A stretch of DNA of 64,000 nucleotides from Palaemon carinicauda (GCF_036898095.1 NC_090739.1:118175181-118239180), one strand, 5' to 3'; shown: positions 43,660 through 55,605, numbered from the stretch's first letter. The notes: generated by a model not told the origin, from the letters alone. Made by a program: numbers and translations.

Positions 43660-44725
43660 AGTCTATAGAAGTTAGGTAAGTAAGGATGCAGCATTGAAAG
43701 GGAGGTTAGGTAAGGAAATAGCAGTGCATGGGAGGTTAGGTAAGGATACAGAGTGAAAGGAAGGTTAGGTAAGGATACAGCAGTGTAAGGAAGGTTAGGT
43801 TAGGATACAGCAGTGTAAGGAAGGTTAGGTAAGGATACAGCAGTGTAAGGAAGGTTAGGTAAGGATACAGTAGTGTAAGGGAGGTTAGGTAAGGATACGG
43901 AAGTGTAAGGGAGGTTAGGTAAGGATGCAGCAGTGAAAGGGAGGTAAGGTAAGGATACAACAGTGTAAGGAAGGTTAGGTAAGGATACAGCAGTGTAAGA
44001 GATTAGGTAGGGATACGGCAGTGTAAGGGAGGTTAGGCAAGGATACGGCAGTGAAAGGTAAGTAAGGTATACAGCAGTGAATGGTATGTTAGATAAGGAA
44101 ATAGCAGTATGGGAGGTAAGGTAAGGATACACAGTGTAAGGTAGGTTAAGAAAGGATACGGCAGTGTAAAAGAGATTAGGTAAGGATACAGCAGTGAAAG
44201 GTAGGTATGTAAGGATGCAGCAGTGAAAGGGAGGTTAGTTAAGGAAATAGCAGTGTATGGGAGGTAAGGTAAGGATACAGCAGTGTAAGGGAGATTAGGT
44301 ACGGATACAGCAGTGTAAGGGAGGCTAGGTAAGGATACGGCAGTGTAAGGGAGGTTAGCTAAGGATACGGCAGTGTAAGGGAGGTTAGCTAAGGATACGG
44401 CAGTGTAAGGGAGGTTAGGTAAGGATACAGCAGCGAAAGGGAGGAAGGTAAGGATACAGCAGTGTAATGGAGGTTAGGGAGGTCAGGTAAGGATAAGGCA
44501 GTGTAAGGGAGGTTAGGTAAGGATTAGGCAGTGTAAGGGAGGTTAGGTAAGGATACGGCAGTGAAAGGGAGATAAAGTAAGAATACAGCAGTGTAAGGGG
44601 GGGCAAGGTAAGGATACAGCAGTGTAAGGGGGGGCAAGGTAAGGATACAGCAGTGTAAGGGAGGTTAGGTAAGGATGCAGCAGTGTAAAGGGGATTAGGT
44701 AAGGATACGGCAGTCTAAGAGAGTC
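43660..44725. repeat. 30-bp minisatellite
   Basis: About 35 tandem copies of a 30-bp unit AAGGATACAGCAGTGTAAGG plus GAGGTTAGGT, with variants (ACGG for ACAG; AAGGAAATAGCAG) and occasional indels. Period 30 makes a spurious 10-residue YPYLTSLTLL periodic ORF on the minus strand. Confidence 0.95.
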
Positions 44726-45080
44726 GCAGGGAGCAAATACCCCCTTGGTGGGTAAGGGTACTCTACTAGGTTAGATTAGGTGGGAACTTTATGTTAGCTG
44801 GTATTCATGTGTTTGTTTCGCTTTTAAAATTAAATTTTTTTGGGCATGACTTTTGAAATTATAGCCTAAACCATATAATATTCCAACTGGTAATCTTGAA
44901 TTCATCACGCATTTCTGACCACTACATTATCACTGTCCTTTCGCCCATCCAAAAGCGGATTTTCCCACTGGGCTCCCCATAATTGTTTTAAGATAATTTA
45001 GTCCAAAACCTCGAAAATGGGTGTTTTGCCGAAATCATCATGGTCAGAAAAGCATATAACACAAGATAACGCGTAGGAAA
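44726..45080. other. No recognised feature
   Basis: Spacer between the minisatellite and DIRS D. It ends GGAAAAATGATATT, where AAT at 45081-45083 is the left target/element boundary of D. Confidence 0.5.
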
Positions 45081-45279
45081 AATGATATTTTAATTATAAA
45101 ATAAATTTTTGAATATACTTACCCGGTGAATATATATAGCTGCAACTCTGTTGCTCGACAGACAAAAAACTGTAAAAAACTCGCCAGCGATCGCTATACA
45201 GGTTGCGGGTGTGCCCATCAGCGCCAACTGTCGGCCAGATACCATACTCAATGTAAACAAAGACTCAATTTCTTCTCAT
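45081..45279 (+). repeat. 3' inverted terminal repeat of D
   Basis: Runs from the tip AATGATATTTTAATTATAAA through CTGCAACTCTGTTGCTCGAC and CGCCAGCGATCGCTATACAG to CTCAATTTCTTCTC. It is the near-perfect inverse of 51409-51585 apart from the outermost roughly 50 bp. Confidence 0.92.
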
Positions 45280-45321
45280 CCCACTGCGTCTCTATTGGGG
45301 AGGAAGGGAGGGTCGTTTAAT

Positions 45322-45413
45322 TTATATATTCACCGGGTAAGTATATTCAAAAATTTATTTTATAATTAAAATATCATTTTTAAATATTTAACTTAGCCGG
45401 TGAATATACATAG
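45322..45413 (-). repeat. Internal complementary region of D
   Basis: Bases 45322-45377 are an exact inverse of the left tip (45081-45136). Directly after, TTTTTAAATATTTAACTTAGCC and following bases to 45413 are the inverse of the right tip (51550-51585) with about one mismatch. The junction reads ATATCATTTTTAA. Confidence 0.93.
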
Positions 45414-45816
45414 CTGATTCACACCCAGGGTGGTGGGTAGAGACCAGTTAAATATGTTTACATCTTATGAGCTAAGAGTTTTTATTTCATTTTAGAAGTT
45501 ATCAATATAACAAAAACAAAATAAATAGGTACCTGGTAAGGAAGTCGACTTAGACGATTACTCTGCCTTATAAGTACGTCTTCCTTACAGAGCCTCGCGA
45601 TCCTCTTAGGATGCTGACAGACCCCTAGGAGCTGAAGTATCAAGGGCTGCAACCCATACAACAGGACCTCATCAAACCCCTAATCTGGGCGCTCTCAAGA
45701 AATGACTTTGACCACCCGCCAAATCAACCAGGATGCGAAAGGCTTCTTAGCCTTCCGGACAACCCATAAAAACAACATTAAAAACATTTCAAGAGACAGA
45801 TTAAAAGGATATGGAA

Positions 45817-47892
45817 TTAGGGAATTGTAGTGGTTGAGCCCTCACCCACTACTGCACTCGCTGCTACGAATAGTCCCAGTGTGTAGCAGTTCTCGTAAAG
45901 AGACTGGACATCTTTCAAGTAAAATGACGCGAACACTGACTTGCTTCTCCAATAGGTTGCGTCCATTATACTTTGCAGAGATCTATTTTGCTTAAAGGCC
46001 ACGGAAGTTGCTACAGCTCTAACTTCGTGCGTCTTCACTTTAAGCAAAGCTCGGTCTTCCTCACTCAGATGTGAATGAGCTTCTCGTATTAACAATCTGA
46101 TAAAGTATGACAAAGCATTCTTTGACATAGGCAAGGATGGTTTCTTAACTGAACACCATAAAGCTTCAGATTGGCCTCGTAAAGGTTTAGTACACTTTAA
46201 ATAGAACTTAAGAGCTCTAACAGGGCATAAGACTCTTTCTAGTTCATTGCCTACGATCTCCGATAAGCTGGGAATATCGAAAGATTTAGGCCAAGGCCGA
46301 GAAGGCAGCTCATTTTTGGCTAGAAAACCAAGTTGCAGCGAACAAGTAGCTTTTTCCGACGAAAATCCAATGTTCTTGCTGAAGGCATGAATCTCACTGA
46401 CTCTTTTAGCCGAGGCTAAGCATACCAGGAAAAGAGTCTTAAGAGTCAGATCTTTCAGGGAGGCTGATTGTAACGGCTCAAACCTGTCTGACATGAGGAA
46501 TCTTAGTACCACGTCTAAATTCCATCCAGGGGTAGCCAAACGACACTCCTTGGTGGTCTCAAAAGACTTAAGGAGGTCTTGCAGATCTTTATTGTTGGAA
46601 AGATCTAAGCCTCTATGCCGGAAGACCGATGCCAACATGCTTCTGTAGCCCTTGATAGTGGGAGCTGAAAGGGATCGTCCTTTTCTCAGGTATAAGAGAA
46701 AATCAGCTATTTGAGCTACAGAGGTACTGGTCGAGGATACAGAAACTGACTTGCACCAGTCTCGGAAGACTTCCCACTTCGATTGGTAGACTCTAATGGT
46801 AGACGCTCTCCTTGCTCTAGCAATCGCACTGGCTGCCTCCTTCGAAAAGCCTCTAGCTCTCGAGAGTCTTTCGATAGTCTGAAGGCAGTCAGACGAAGAG
46901 CGTGGAGGCTTTGGTGTACCTTCTTTACGTGTGGCTGACGTAGAAGGTCTACTCTTAGAGGAAGACTTCTGGGAACGTCTACTAACCATCGAAGTACCTC
47001 GGTGAACCATTCTCTCGCGGGCCAGAGGGGAGCAACTAACGTCAACCTTGTCCCTTCGTGAGAGGCGAAATTCTGCAGTACCTTGTTGACAATCTTGAAC
47101 GGTGGGAATGCGTAGAGATCCAGATGTGACCAATCTAGGAGGAAGGCATCTATATGTATTGCTGCTGGGTCCGGGACTGGGGAGCAATAGATTGGAAGCC
47201 TCTTGGTCAGCGAGGTTGCAAAGAGATCTATGGTTGGTTGACCCCAAGTGGCCCAAAGTCTCTTGCACACATCCTTGTGGAGGGTCCATTCGGTTGGAAT
47301 TACTTGCCCTTTCCGACTGAGACAATCTGCTATGACGTTCAAGTCGCCTTGGATGAACCTCGTTACTAGGGAGATGTCTTGACCTTTTGACCAGATGAGC
47401 AGGTCCCTTGCGATCTCGTACAACGTCAGTGAGTGGGTACCTCCTTGTTTGGAGATGTACGCCAAGGCCGTGGTGTTGTCCGAGTTTACTTCCACCACTT
47501 TGCCTCGAAGGAGATACTCGAAGCTTTTCAAGGCCAGATGAACTGCCAACAGCTCCTTGCAGTTGATATGCATGCTCCTTTGACTCGAGTACCACAGACC
47601 TGAGCATTCCTGACCGTCCAGTGTCGCGCCCCAGCCCAAGTCCGATGCGTCTGAGAAGAGAACGTGGTTGGGAGTCTGAACAGCCAGGGGAAGACCCTCT
47701 CTTAGGTTGATATTGTCCTTCCACCAAGTCAGACAAGACTTTATCTTTCCGGAAATCGGGATCGAGACCGCCTCTAGCGTCTTGTTCTTTTTCCAGTGAA
47801 AAGCCAGATGGAATTGAAGAGGACGGAGGTGTAGTCTTCCTAGTGATACAAATTGTTCCAGGGATGACAGCGTCCCTACCAGACTCATCCAC
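45817..47892 (-). CDS. DIRS tyrosine recombinase (YR), element D
   Basis: 691 codons. The recombinase occupies about residues 350-665: core-binding domain (STIRVYQSKWEVFRDWCK to LSAPTIKGYRSMLASVFRH), then the catalytic domain with R497 (ASAKRVSEIHA), H622 and R625 (THEVRAVATS) and Y658 (SFYLKDV). The spacing from His to Tyr (36 residues) is identical in A. The first roughly 330 residues overlap the RNase H/methyltransferase-like part of pol in another frame, so the true start may be internal or reached by frameshift or splicing. It would integrate circular cDNA without target duplication. No stop or missing catalytic residue seen. Confidence 0.92.
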   Translation of the reverse strand: MDESGRDAVIPGTICITRKTTPPSSSIPSGFSLEKEQDARGGLDPDFRKDKVLSDLVEGQYQPKRGSSPGCSDSQPRSLLRRIGLGLGRDTGRSGMLRSVVLESKEHAYQLQGAVGSSSGLEKLRVSPSRQSGGSKLGQHHGLGVHLQTRRYPLTDVVRDRKGPAHLVKRSRHLPSNEVHPRRLERHSRLSQSERASNSNRMDPPQGCVQETLGHLGSTNHRSLCNLADQEASNLLLPSPGPSSNTYRCLPPRLVTSGSLRIPTVQDCQQGTAEFRLSRRDKVDVSCSPLARERMVHRGTSMVSRRSQKSSSKSRPSTSATRKEGTPKPPRSSSDCLQTIERLSRARGFSKEAASAIARARRASTIRVYQSKWEVFRDWCKSVSVSSTSTSVAQIADFLLYLRKGRSLSAPTIKGYRSMLASVFRHRGLDLSNNKDLQDLLKSFETTKECRLATPGWNLDVVLRFLMSDRFEPLQSASLKDLTLKTLFLVCLASAKRVSEIHAFSKNIGFSSEKATCSLQLGFLAKNELPSRPWPKSFDIPSLSEIVGNELERVLCPVRALKFYLKCTKPLRGQSEALWCSVKKPSLPMSKNALSYFIRLLIREAHSHLSEEDRALLKVKTHEVRAVATSVAFKQNRSLQSIMDATYWRSKSVFASFYLKDVQSLYENCYTLGLFVAASAVVGEGSTTTIP

Positions 47893-48863
47893 AGCCTGAC
47901 TGAGCAGCGTTCCTTCTTCAGCATCTTCTGGATGGATAGCAGGGCTTGATCTATTCTGGGGGCCGACGGAAAAGCCCGAAAAGCTAGACTATGAATCTCC
48001 ATCCCTAAATACAGAATAGTTTGGGATGGGACCAGCTGCGACTTTTCCAAATTGACTAGGAGTCCCAATTCCTTGGTCAGATCTAGAGTCCACTTTAGAT
48101 CCTTCAGACAGCGACGACTGGAAAAGGCTCTGAGAAGCCAGTCGTCCAAATAAAGGGAGGCTCGGATGTCCGATAAGTGGAGGAATTTGGCTACATTCCT
48201 CATCAGCCTCGTAAACACGAGAGGAGCTGTGCTTAGGCCAAAGCACAGGGCCCGAAACTGGTAAACCACATCTTCGAAGACGAATCTCAGAAAAGGTTGG
48301 GAGTCTGAGTGAATGGGGATATGGAAGTAGGCGTCCCTTAGGTCTAGCGAGACCATCCAGTCTTCCTTCCTGACCACTGCTAAGACTAACTTTGTGGTCT
48401 CCATGGAGAACTTCGTCTTTGTGACAAAGACATTCAGAGCACTGACATCTAGCACCGGTCTCCAACCTCCTGTCTTCTTTGCAACTAGGAAGAGACGGTT
48501 GTAAAATCCCGGTGATCGAAGGTCCGAGACTTTGACCACCGCTCCCTTCTCTAGCAAAAGAGACACTTCCAGTTTCAGGGCTTGTCTCTTTTCTTCCTCT
48601 CTGTACCTGGGAGAGAGATCGATGGGGGACGTCGCTAGAGGGGGTTTGCGTACAAAAGGGATTTTGTACCCCTCTCTGAGTAACTTCACAGATTGCTGAT
48701 CTGCGCCTCTCTTCTCCCAGGCTTGCCAGAAGTTCTTGAGTCTGGCTCCCACTGCTGTCTGAAGTTGCGGGCAGTCAGACTCTGCCCTTGGAGGACTTGG
48801 GTCCTTTCCTCTTCCCTCGTTTCCCTTCGGCACGAGCACCTCCTCTGCTGGAGGCTCTGCCAC
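46716..48863 (-). CDS. DIRS pol: RT, RNase H, methyltransferase-like, element D
   Basis: 715 codons. RT at about 60-300: YNRLFLVAKKTGGWRPVLDV, D174 in SLDLRDAYFHIPIH, FGLSTAP (209-214), and YLDD with D240 and D241, then LVNLEKSQLVPS and YLGMEI. RNase H at about 400-515: D405 (FSDASDLGWGA), E437 (CKELLAVHLAL), D462 (VNSDNTTALAYI), D513 (VIADCLSR). The distal segment 540-625 has TIDLFATSLTKRLPIYCSP and YAFPPF, in the place of the Dam-like methyltransferase domain of DIRS1 elements (tentative). It overlaps the Gag ORF by 89 bp in a different frame and YR by about 1.2 kb. The start Met is uncertain, since translation may begin by frameshift from Gag. Confidence 0.92.
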   Translation of the reverse strand: MAEPPAEEVLVPKGNEGRGKDPSPPRAESDCPQLQTAVGARLKNFWQAWEKRGADQQSVKLLREGYKIPFVRKPPLATSPIDLSPRYREEEKRQALKLEVSLLLEKGAVVKVSDLRSPGFYNRLFLVAKKTGGWRPVLDVSALNVFVTKTKFSMETTKLVLAVVRKEDWMVSLDLRDAYFHIPIHSDSQPFLRFVFEDVVYQFRALCFGLSTAPLVFTRLMRNVAKFLHLSDIRASLYLDDWLLRAFSSRRCLKDLKWTLDLTKELGLLVNLEKSQLVPSQTILYLGMEIHSLAFRAFPSAPRIDQALLSIQKMLKKERCSVRLWMSLVGTLSSLEQFVSLGRLHLRPLQFHLAFHWKKNKTLEAVSIPISGKIKSCLTWWKDNINLREGLPLAVQTPNHVLFSDASDLGWGATLDGQECSGLWYSSQRSMHINCKELLAVHLALKSFEYLLRGKVVEVNSDNTTALAYISKQGGTHSLTLYEIARDLLIWSKGQDISLVTRFIQGDLNVIADCLSRKGQVIPTEWTLHKDVCKRLWATWGQPTIDLFATSLTKRLPIYCSPVPDPAAIHIDAFLLDWSHLDLYAFPPFKIVNKVLQNFASHEGTRLTLVAPLWPAREWFTEVLRWLVDVPRSLPLRVDLLRQPHVKKVHQSLHALRLTAFRLSKDSRELEAFRRRQPVRLLEQGERLPLESTNRSGKSSETGASQFLYPRPVPL

Positions 48864-51234
48864 GAAAGGGCGGAATAAAGCGAGACGCTGGAGTGTCTAT
48901 CCTCGGTCTAGCAGACAATGTAGGCAAAGGGGGAGCTTTGCGAGCCGAGGACGCAACTAGATCATGGGTGTCCTTCTGAACTAACGATGCGGCAATTTCC
49001 TTTACCAAGACTTCAGGAAACAGGCACTTGGAAAGGGGAGCAAAGAGAAGTTCAGATCTCTGGCATGGCGTAACTCCAGCAGACAGGAAAGAACAGAGAG
49101 ACTCTCGCTTCTTCAGGACTCCGGACGTGAATGAGGCAGCTAGCTCATTGGACCCATCACGGACGGCCTTGTCCATGCAGGACATAATGAGCAAGGAAAT
49201 ATCCTTATCTGTCGAAGAGATTTTCCTGCTCAGGGCTCCTAAGCACCAGTCTAAAAAGTTAAAGACTTCGAAAGCCCTAAATATCCCTTTAAGAAGGTGG
49301 TCCAGGTCCGATGGTGACCAACAAACCTTCGAGCGTCTCATGGCGAGGCGGCGGGGAGAGTCTACAAGACTTGAGAAGTCGCCCTGGGCAGAGGCAGGAA
49401 CTCCCAAGCCGAGAACTTCTCCCGTGGCATACCAGACGCTCGATCTAGAAGAGAGTTTAGATGGGGGAAAGGCAAATGCTGTCTTCCCTAAACTCTTCTT
49501 AGACTCTAACCAGTCTCCTAACAGCCGCAAAGCTCTCTTGGATGAGCGTGAGAGAACGAGTTTCGTAAAGGCAGGTGCGGTAGCAGGCACTCCTAATACA
49601 AACTCTGACGGAGGAGAACGAGGAGCCACAGAAACAAAGTGGTCCGGAAACAACTCCTTGAATACAGCCATGACTTTTCTAAAGTCCAATGATGGTTGAG
49701 TTGCCTTAGGCTCGTCCAGTTCTGAAGGTTGATCGTCTTGTGGTTCAGCAACGTCCTCATCTGATAGTTCCTCATCCGAAAACTGATGAGGAAACGGCAA
49801 CGGAGTGGGCAACGTCTGGCTCGCTGAGTCCGGTCGCACTGGTGCATGCGTGACGGAGCCGGACGCAACGTCATGGAACTGCTGCACAGTCTGTGAACTG
49901 TCAACAACCATGGGTGCGCGAGGACGCACAGCGTCCACCCGAGACTGTCTAGACCGTCTGGGTTGTGCAGTCAACATCATACCGGGTTGCGGAGGTTGAC
50001 GCACCGCGTCAAAACAAGTCACCTCTGATGGTTGCTGAACGTCCTGAACGTCAACAACCACCTCCGTGCGTCGCCTAACGTCAACGTGCGGCTGGCAACC
50101 CACACTGGGTCGCATCGGAGGAGGAACCACCTCAACTGGTAGACGCGAGAAGGTAACCTCAGCGTCAACAGGACGCACAACAGACCACTTGGAAGGTTGT
50201 TGGCCAGAAGGTTCAGCAGTAACCTTCTCCACATTAAAGTCCTCCATCAAGGACGCAAGCTTGGACTGCATGTCTTGCAGCAAAGCCCATTTAGGGTCTA
50301 CGGGAGCAGGTGCGGCAACAGACGGGGTTAGCGACTGAGGCGGTACCGCTTTGCCTCTCTTAGGCGGTGAGCAGTCATCAGATGACGGCAACGAGTCCGA
50401 ACTGACCCAGTGGCTACAACCGGGACGTTGGACTTGTCCTGAAGGGACCGACTTACGTTTTAAAGGTCGTGAGACCTTGGTCCAAAGTTTCTTATGAGAA
50501 ACACCTTCGGACGACGAGGTAAAAACGGGCTCTCTCGTCTTACGTAGGTAGGGGCGATCTTGGGGAGATACGCCTGATACCATGGAGGGAACGTCTGTTC
50601 GCTGATCAAGGCCTCTCGAACCCATGCGTCGTACGACATTGCTTCTCCCCTGGGCTTGGGAGCTTGCAAGAGGTCCCGGACTAGGAGGACGACAGGCACG
50701 AACAGACGAACCCTCAAGCGCAACACTGTTCACAACACTTTCACTAGGCACTTTATCACTTCCCGCGGCACTTTGGCACTTTAGCTCCTTAACATCCGCC
50801 ATGAGTTGATTGCGGTCACTTGCAAGGGACTCAACTCTCTCCCCCAAGGCATGGATAGCACGCATCATGTCAGCCATCGATGGTTCCTGAGTGCTAGGAA
50901 GGGGGTTAGGAACAACCACTACAGGGGAAGGAATAGGTTGAGGGGCATGAGGAGAGGAAAAATCTATCGACCTAGAAGAACTTCTCCTTAATCTATCTCT
51001 CTCTAGCCTGCGTGTGTACTTCTCAAATTCGATAAAATCGAATTCCGAAAGGCCCACGCATTCCTCACACCGATCTTCCAATTGACAGGTTTTACCCCGA
51101 CAATTGGAACAAACAGTGTGAGGGTCGAGAGAAGCCTTTGGAAGACGCCTAGAACAGTCCCTAGCATTGCATTTTCTAAACTTGGGAACTTGTGAAAGGT
51201 CAGCCATTTTGAATTGGTCAAGGGAAAATTCCAA
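48775..51234 (-). CDS. DIRS Gag, element D
   Basis: 819 codons. The N-terminus has a Cys box (C42, C45, C50, C56, C59 in DPHTVCSNCRGKTC then CEEC), preceded by C22 and C27. Met10 (MADLSQV) is an alternative start. A short basic/Ser patch (RRSSSRSIDFSS) and a heptad-like stretch near 125-150 (IHALGERVESLASDRNQLM) suggest a small coiled coil. A long Ser/Pro/Val-rich middle follows, then a helical C-terminal domain (about 560-760) and a basic Gly/Arg/Lys tail (RGRASSRGGARAEGKRGKRK). The long RSP-repeat arrays of A, B and C are absent. Probable capsid/nucleocapsid function, by position and the basic tail. Confidence 0.88.
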   Translation of the reverse strand: MEFSLDQFKMADLSQVPKFRKCNARDCSRRLPKASLDPHTVCSNCRGKTCQLEDRCEECVGLSEFDFIEFEKYTRRLERDRLRRSSSRSIDFSSPHAPQPIPSPVVVVPNPLPSTQEPSMADMMRAIHALGERVESLASDRNQLMADVKELKCQSAAGSDKVPSESVVNSVALEGSSVRACRPPSPGPLASSQAQGRSNVVRRMGSRGLDQRTDVPSMVSGVSPQDRPYLRKTREPVFTSSSEGVSHKKLWTKVSRPLKRKSVPSGQVQRPGCSHWVSSDSLPSSDDCSPPKRGKAVPPQSLTPSVAAPAPVDPKWALLQDMQSKLASLMEDFNVEKVTAEPSGQQPSKWSVVRPVDAEVTFSRLPVEVVPPPMRPSVGCQPHVDVRRRTEVVVDVQDVQQPSEVTCFDAVRQPPQPGMMLTAQPRRSRQSRVDAVRPRAPMVVDSSQTVQQFHDVASGSVTHAPVRPDSASQTLPTPLPFPHQFSDEELSDEDVAEPQDDQPSELDEPKATQPSLDFRKVMAVFKELFPDHFVSVAPRSPPSEFVLGVPATAPAFTKLVLSRSSKRALRLLGDWLESKKSLGKTAFAFPPSKLSSRSSVWYATGEVLGLGVPASAQGDFSSLVDSPRRLAMRRSKVCWSPSDLDHLLKGIFRAFEVFNFLDWCLGALSRKISSTDKDISLLIMSCMDKAVRDGSNELAASFTSGVLKKRESLCSFLSAGVTPCQRSELLFAPLSKCLFPEVLVKEIAASLVQKDTHDLVASSARKAPPLPTLSARPRIDTPASRFIPPFRGRASSRGGARAEGKRGKRKGPKSSKGRV

Positions 51235-51408
51235 AAAACGATCTAAGTCATCAACAATGAATCCGATACAAAAAAGAGTTCAAGGATTTATTTGAAGAAA
51301 AACCCTGCACAGCGAAAGCTCAAAACCAAATAAAGTACTTCACCAAATAAGATGGGAAAAACTCCAGGTTTCAACAGCGAGTAAAGTACGTCTTGTCGAC
51401 ACGTCGAC

Positions 51409-51585
51409 AGAGAAGAAATTGAGTCTTTGTTTACATTGAGTATGGTATCTGGCCGACAGTTGGCGCTGATGGGCACACCTGCAACCTGTATAGCGATCGC
51501 TGGCGAGTTTTTTACAGTTTTTTGTCTGTCGAGCAACAGAGTTGCAGCTATATATATTCACCGGCTAAGTTAAATATTTAAAAAT
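51409..51585 (-). repeat. 5' inverted terminal repeat of D
   Basis: Inverse of 45081-45279 from GAGAAGAAATTGAG inward. Ends TTCACCGGCTAAGTTAAATA then TTTAAAAAT at 51585. Gag begins about 175 bp downstream of its inner edge. Confidence 0.92.

Positions 51586-53617
<2,032 letters not shown>

Positions 53618-53662
<45 letters not shown>
53618..53662. repeat. Poly-T tract
   Basis: 45 consecutive T. It directly precedes a plus-strand LINE RT relic, so it is not that element's own 3' poly-A tail. It may be the inverted tail of another retroposon or simple-sequence growth. Confidence 0.95.
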
Positions 53663-53663
<1 letters not shown>

Positions 53664-54150
53664 GCAAAAGTAGATATGAGACAAGGTCGTGTTATATTCC
53701 CGTGGCTGTTCACCATCTTTAGTAACAGAAGGGGTGATATGAGAGATCATAGAAGGGTCACTATGTTGTAGATATAAGAGCAAAGGCGAAATTTAAGTAA
53801 GACAGTTGTGTGTATGTTATGGGAAAACTGATTTTTGCAGGTAATCATAATGCTTATTAGTGACAGAAAAAAAAAATATAGGGAAATCAGTTTTCAAGGG
53901 TTTACATATTAATAAAGTTAAAATTAATCTAGATTTTTGTAAAGTGACAAGTGTAAGTAGGAATAACGAGGATGAAATCATAAATTGTAATATTTACGGA
54001 GAAATTTTTTTGAGAGTGGGAAGCTGTTCCTGGAATGCGTCCCTACAACATTCAACAAAGATCTACTATGAGGGATGGGATTGCCAACGCTCTAAAACAC
54101 ACAGATCAGGGATAAATTACATTTGGTGCTGCAGTTCGCAAATCTTCACT
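53663..54150 (+). pseudogene. RTE-like LINE reverse transcriptase fragment
   Basis: The plus strand reads VDMRQGRVIFPWLFTIFSN (RT motif RQGCxxSPxLF) at about 53669-53725. A stop- and frameshift-broken stretch with no (F/Y)ADD box follows, then the 97-codon ORF (53860-54153) with GLHINKVKINLDFCKVTSVS and IYGEIFLRVG, which correspond to the region after the catalytic ADD box in RTE-like elements. Inactive; the endonuclease and 3' end are missing. Confidence 0.68.
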
Positions 54151-55605
54151 TGAGGAAAGATTCTTCTGTCCATAGAAAACTTTTAGGGCCCTACTTTAGA
54201 TTTGTCACTACTAAAGCCACATCCTAACTCTTGGGCTCTATTTCTGATCTGTTCTAGCAACCCTGGTGAGATGATGGACATGGAATTATCTTAAAAGAAA
54301 ATTTCAATGAAAGAGGGGAAAGGAGCAGTGATGAATGTAATAATTAGAATGGGGATTTTCACCTTCGAAGCACAAGACTAAAAACGTACATTCGCTAATA
54401 TTGCTTACCTATGTTACTCATAGTTTAACTTACTCTTTTTAATATCTATGGCATAATCAACACCTCTAAATTCACTTACCGGAACCTGTTCCAAATTATC
54501 ATTAATATAAATTATGTATTCACATATCAGATTGAAGAGACATATATAGGAATTGGGATAACTATCTATTTTGTATTGAATAAAATTACAACAAGGAAAC
54601 TGACATCTTAACATGGGAAAATGTAAATAAATTCAAACCAAAGTTAGCACAAAGTCAAATAAATGAGAAATACCCAGCAAGATACATAAAGTGGAGGTTA
54701 CTCATGGCATCCTTACACTAATTGCAAAGTTCTATAACTAAGATAGGGTACCCCATGAGGTCAAACACGTTCTCAGTGACCTGAGACTCAAATACACTAA
54801 GGAAAAATATACCCAAATATTATAAAGTAAAACGAATACCACGCACACAGCCCAAATCTTGTATAGCCAGTCTGATATAGAACGTAACATATAATTAGTC
54901 TAAAAGGGGAAATACGTATGGCTAAACGTATACCTGTACTCAATCGAACGTTCGAAGATTGGAGAACTTTTTCCGGATAATGGCAGTAATACTAGGCCCC
55001 AGTATACTGTAGGCTAGTATTTACAACTCGCTGGGCCACCACTATATATGTCGCTTGCTGCTTGGCTGATCGGGGTTATTGGTTCAGGTTCCAGTTCTGG
55101 TCTGGTCACCGGTCCAACGGCTCCTAAAATTCCATTTCGAAACACATAGATTAAGGAAAGAACCAGCATATGTCTTTTGTCTCGTGTTTCTATTGTCGTG
55201 ACGTCATAAAGACAAGGCTCAGATCAACGGCAACTTCAGCATAGTATACCCATGTCTCCGTAGAAGAAAACGTAAAGAAAGACACATAAAGAAAAAATAT
55301 TAAGATATCATAAATGACTATGCGACATTTTGACTAAACGAAAAAACATTCTGTATATAAGAAAAAAACAGGGGAAGGTAATCCTTCACAATATTGATTC
55401 TTGAATGACTGGGTCTTATAACTTTATTAAGTGAACCAAGAAGAAAAATTTTATATGAGATAAGTGGCGATTCATAGATTTCGTGAGATAAGAAATAGAG
55501 CAGTAAATGTCCAAACGATTGGTTATGGACTTCAGATCCAAGAATGAAAATACCTGAATGATTGTTAGGTCATTATTCTTTATGGAAGGGAAACTAGTTT
55601 AAAAG

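Larger units (their letters stand above)
45081..51585 (-). mobile_element. DIRS1-like element D, structurally intact
   Basis: 6,505 bp with AAT at both edges, inverted terminal repeats (45081-45279 and 51409-51585), an ICR (45322-45413) and three long overlapping minus-strand ORFs: Gag 819, RT-RNase H-methyltransferase-like 715 and YR 691 codons. All catalytic residues I could check are present. It is a different lineage from A/B/C/E (unrelated ends, shorter Gag repeats) and related to F. Nothing in the sequence shows that it is inactive; transcription cannot be judged here. Confidence 0.93.

Noticed and set aside
43736..44606. Minus-strand ORFs with a 10-residue YPYLTSLTLL period, like a repetitive structural protein
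   Set aside because: They are produced by the 30-bp minisatellite, frames break at every indel, and there is no start context or flanking coding sequence.
43660..44725. CRISPR array
   Set aside because: The 30-bp units are contiguous with no spacers, and the window is eukaryotic.
53618..53662. Poly-T as the poly-A tail of a processed pseudogene on the minus strand
   Set aside because: The sequence on the expected side is a plus-strand LINE RT relic and not a cDNA-like ORF on the minus strand, and no target duplication was seen.
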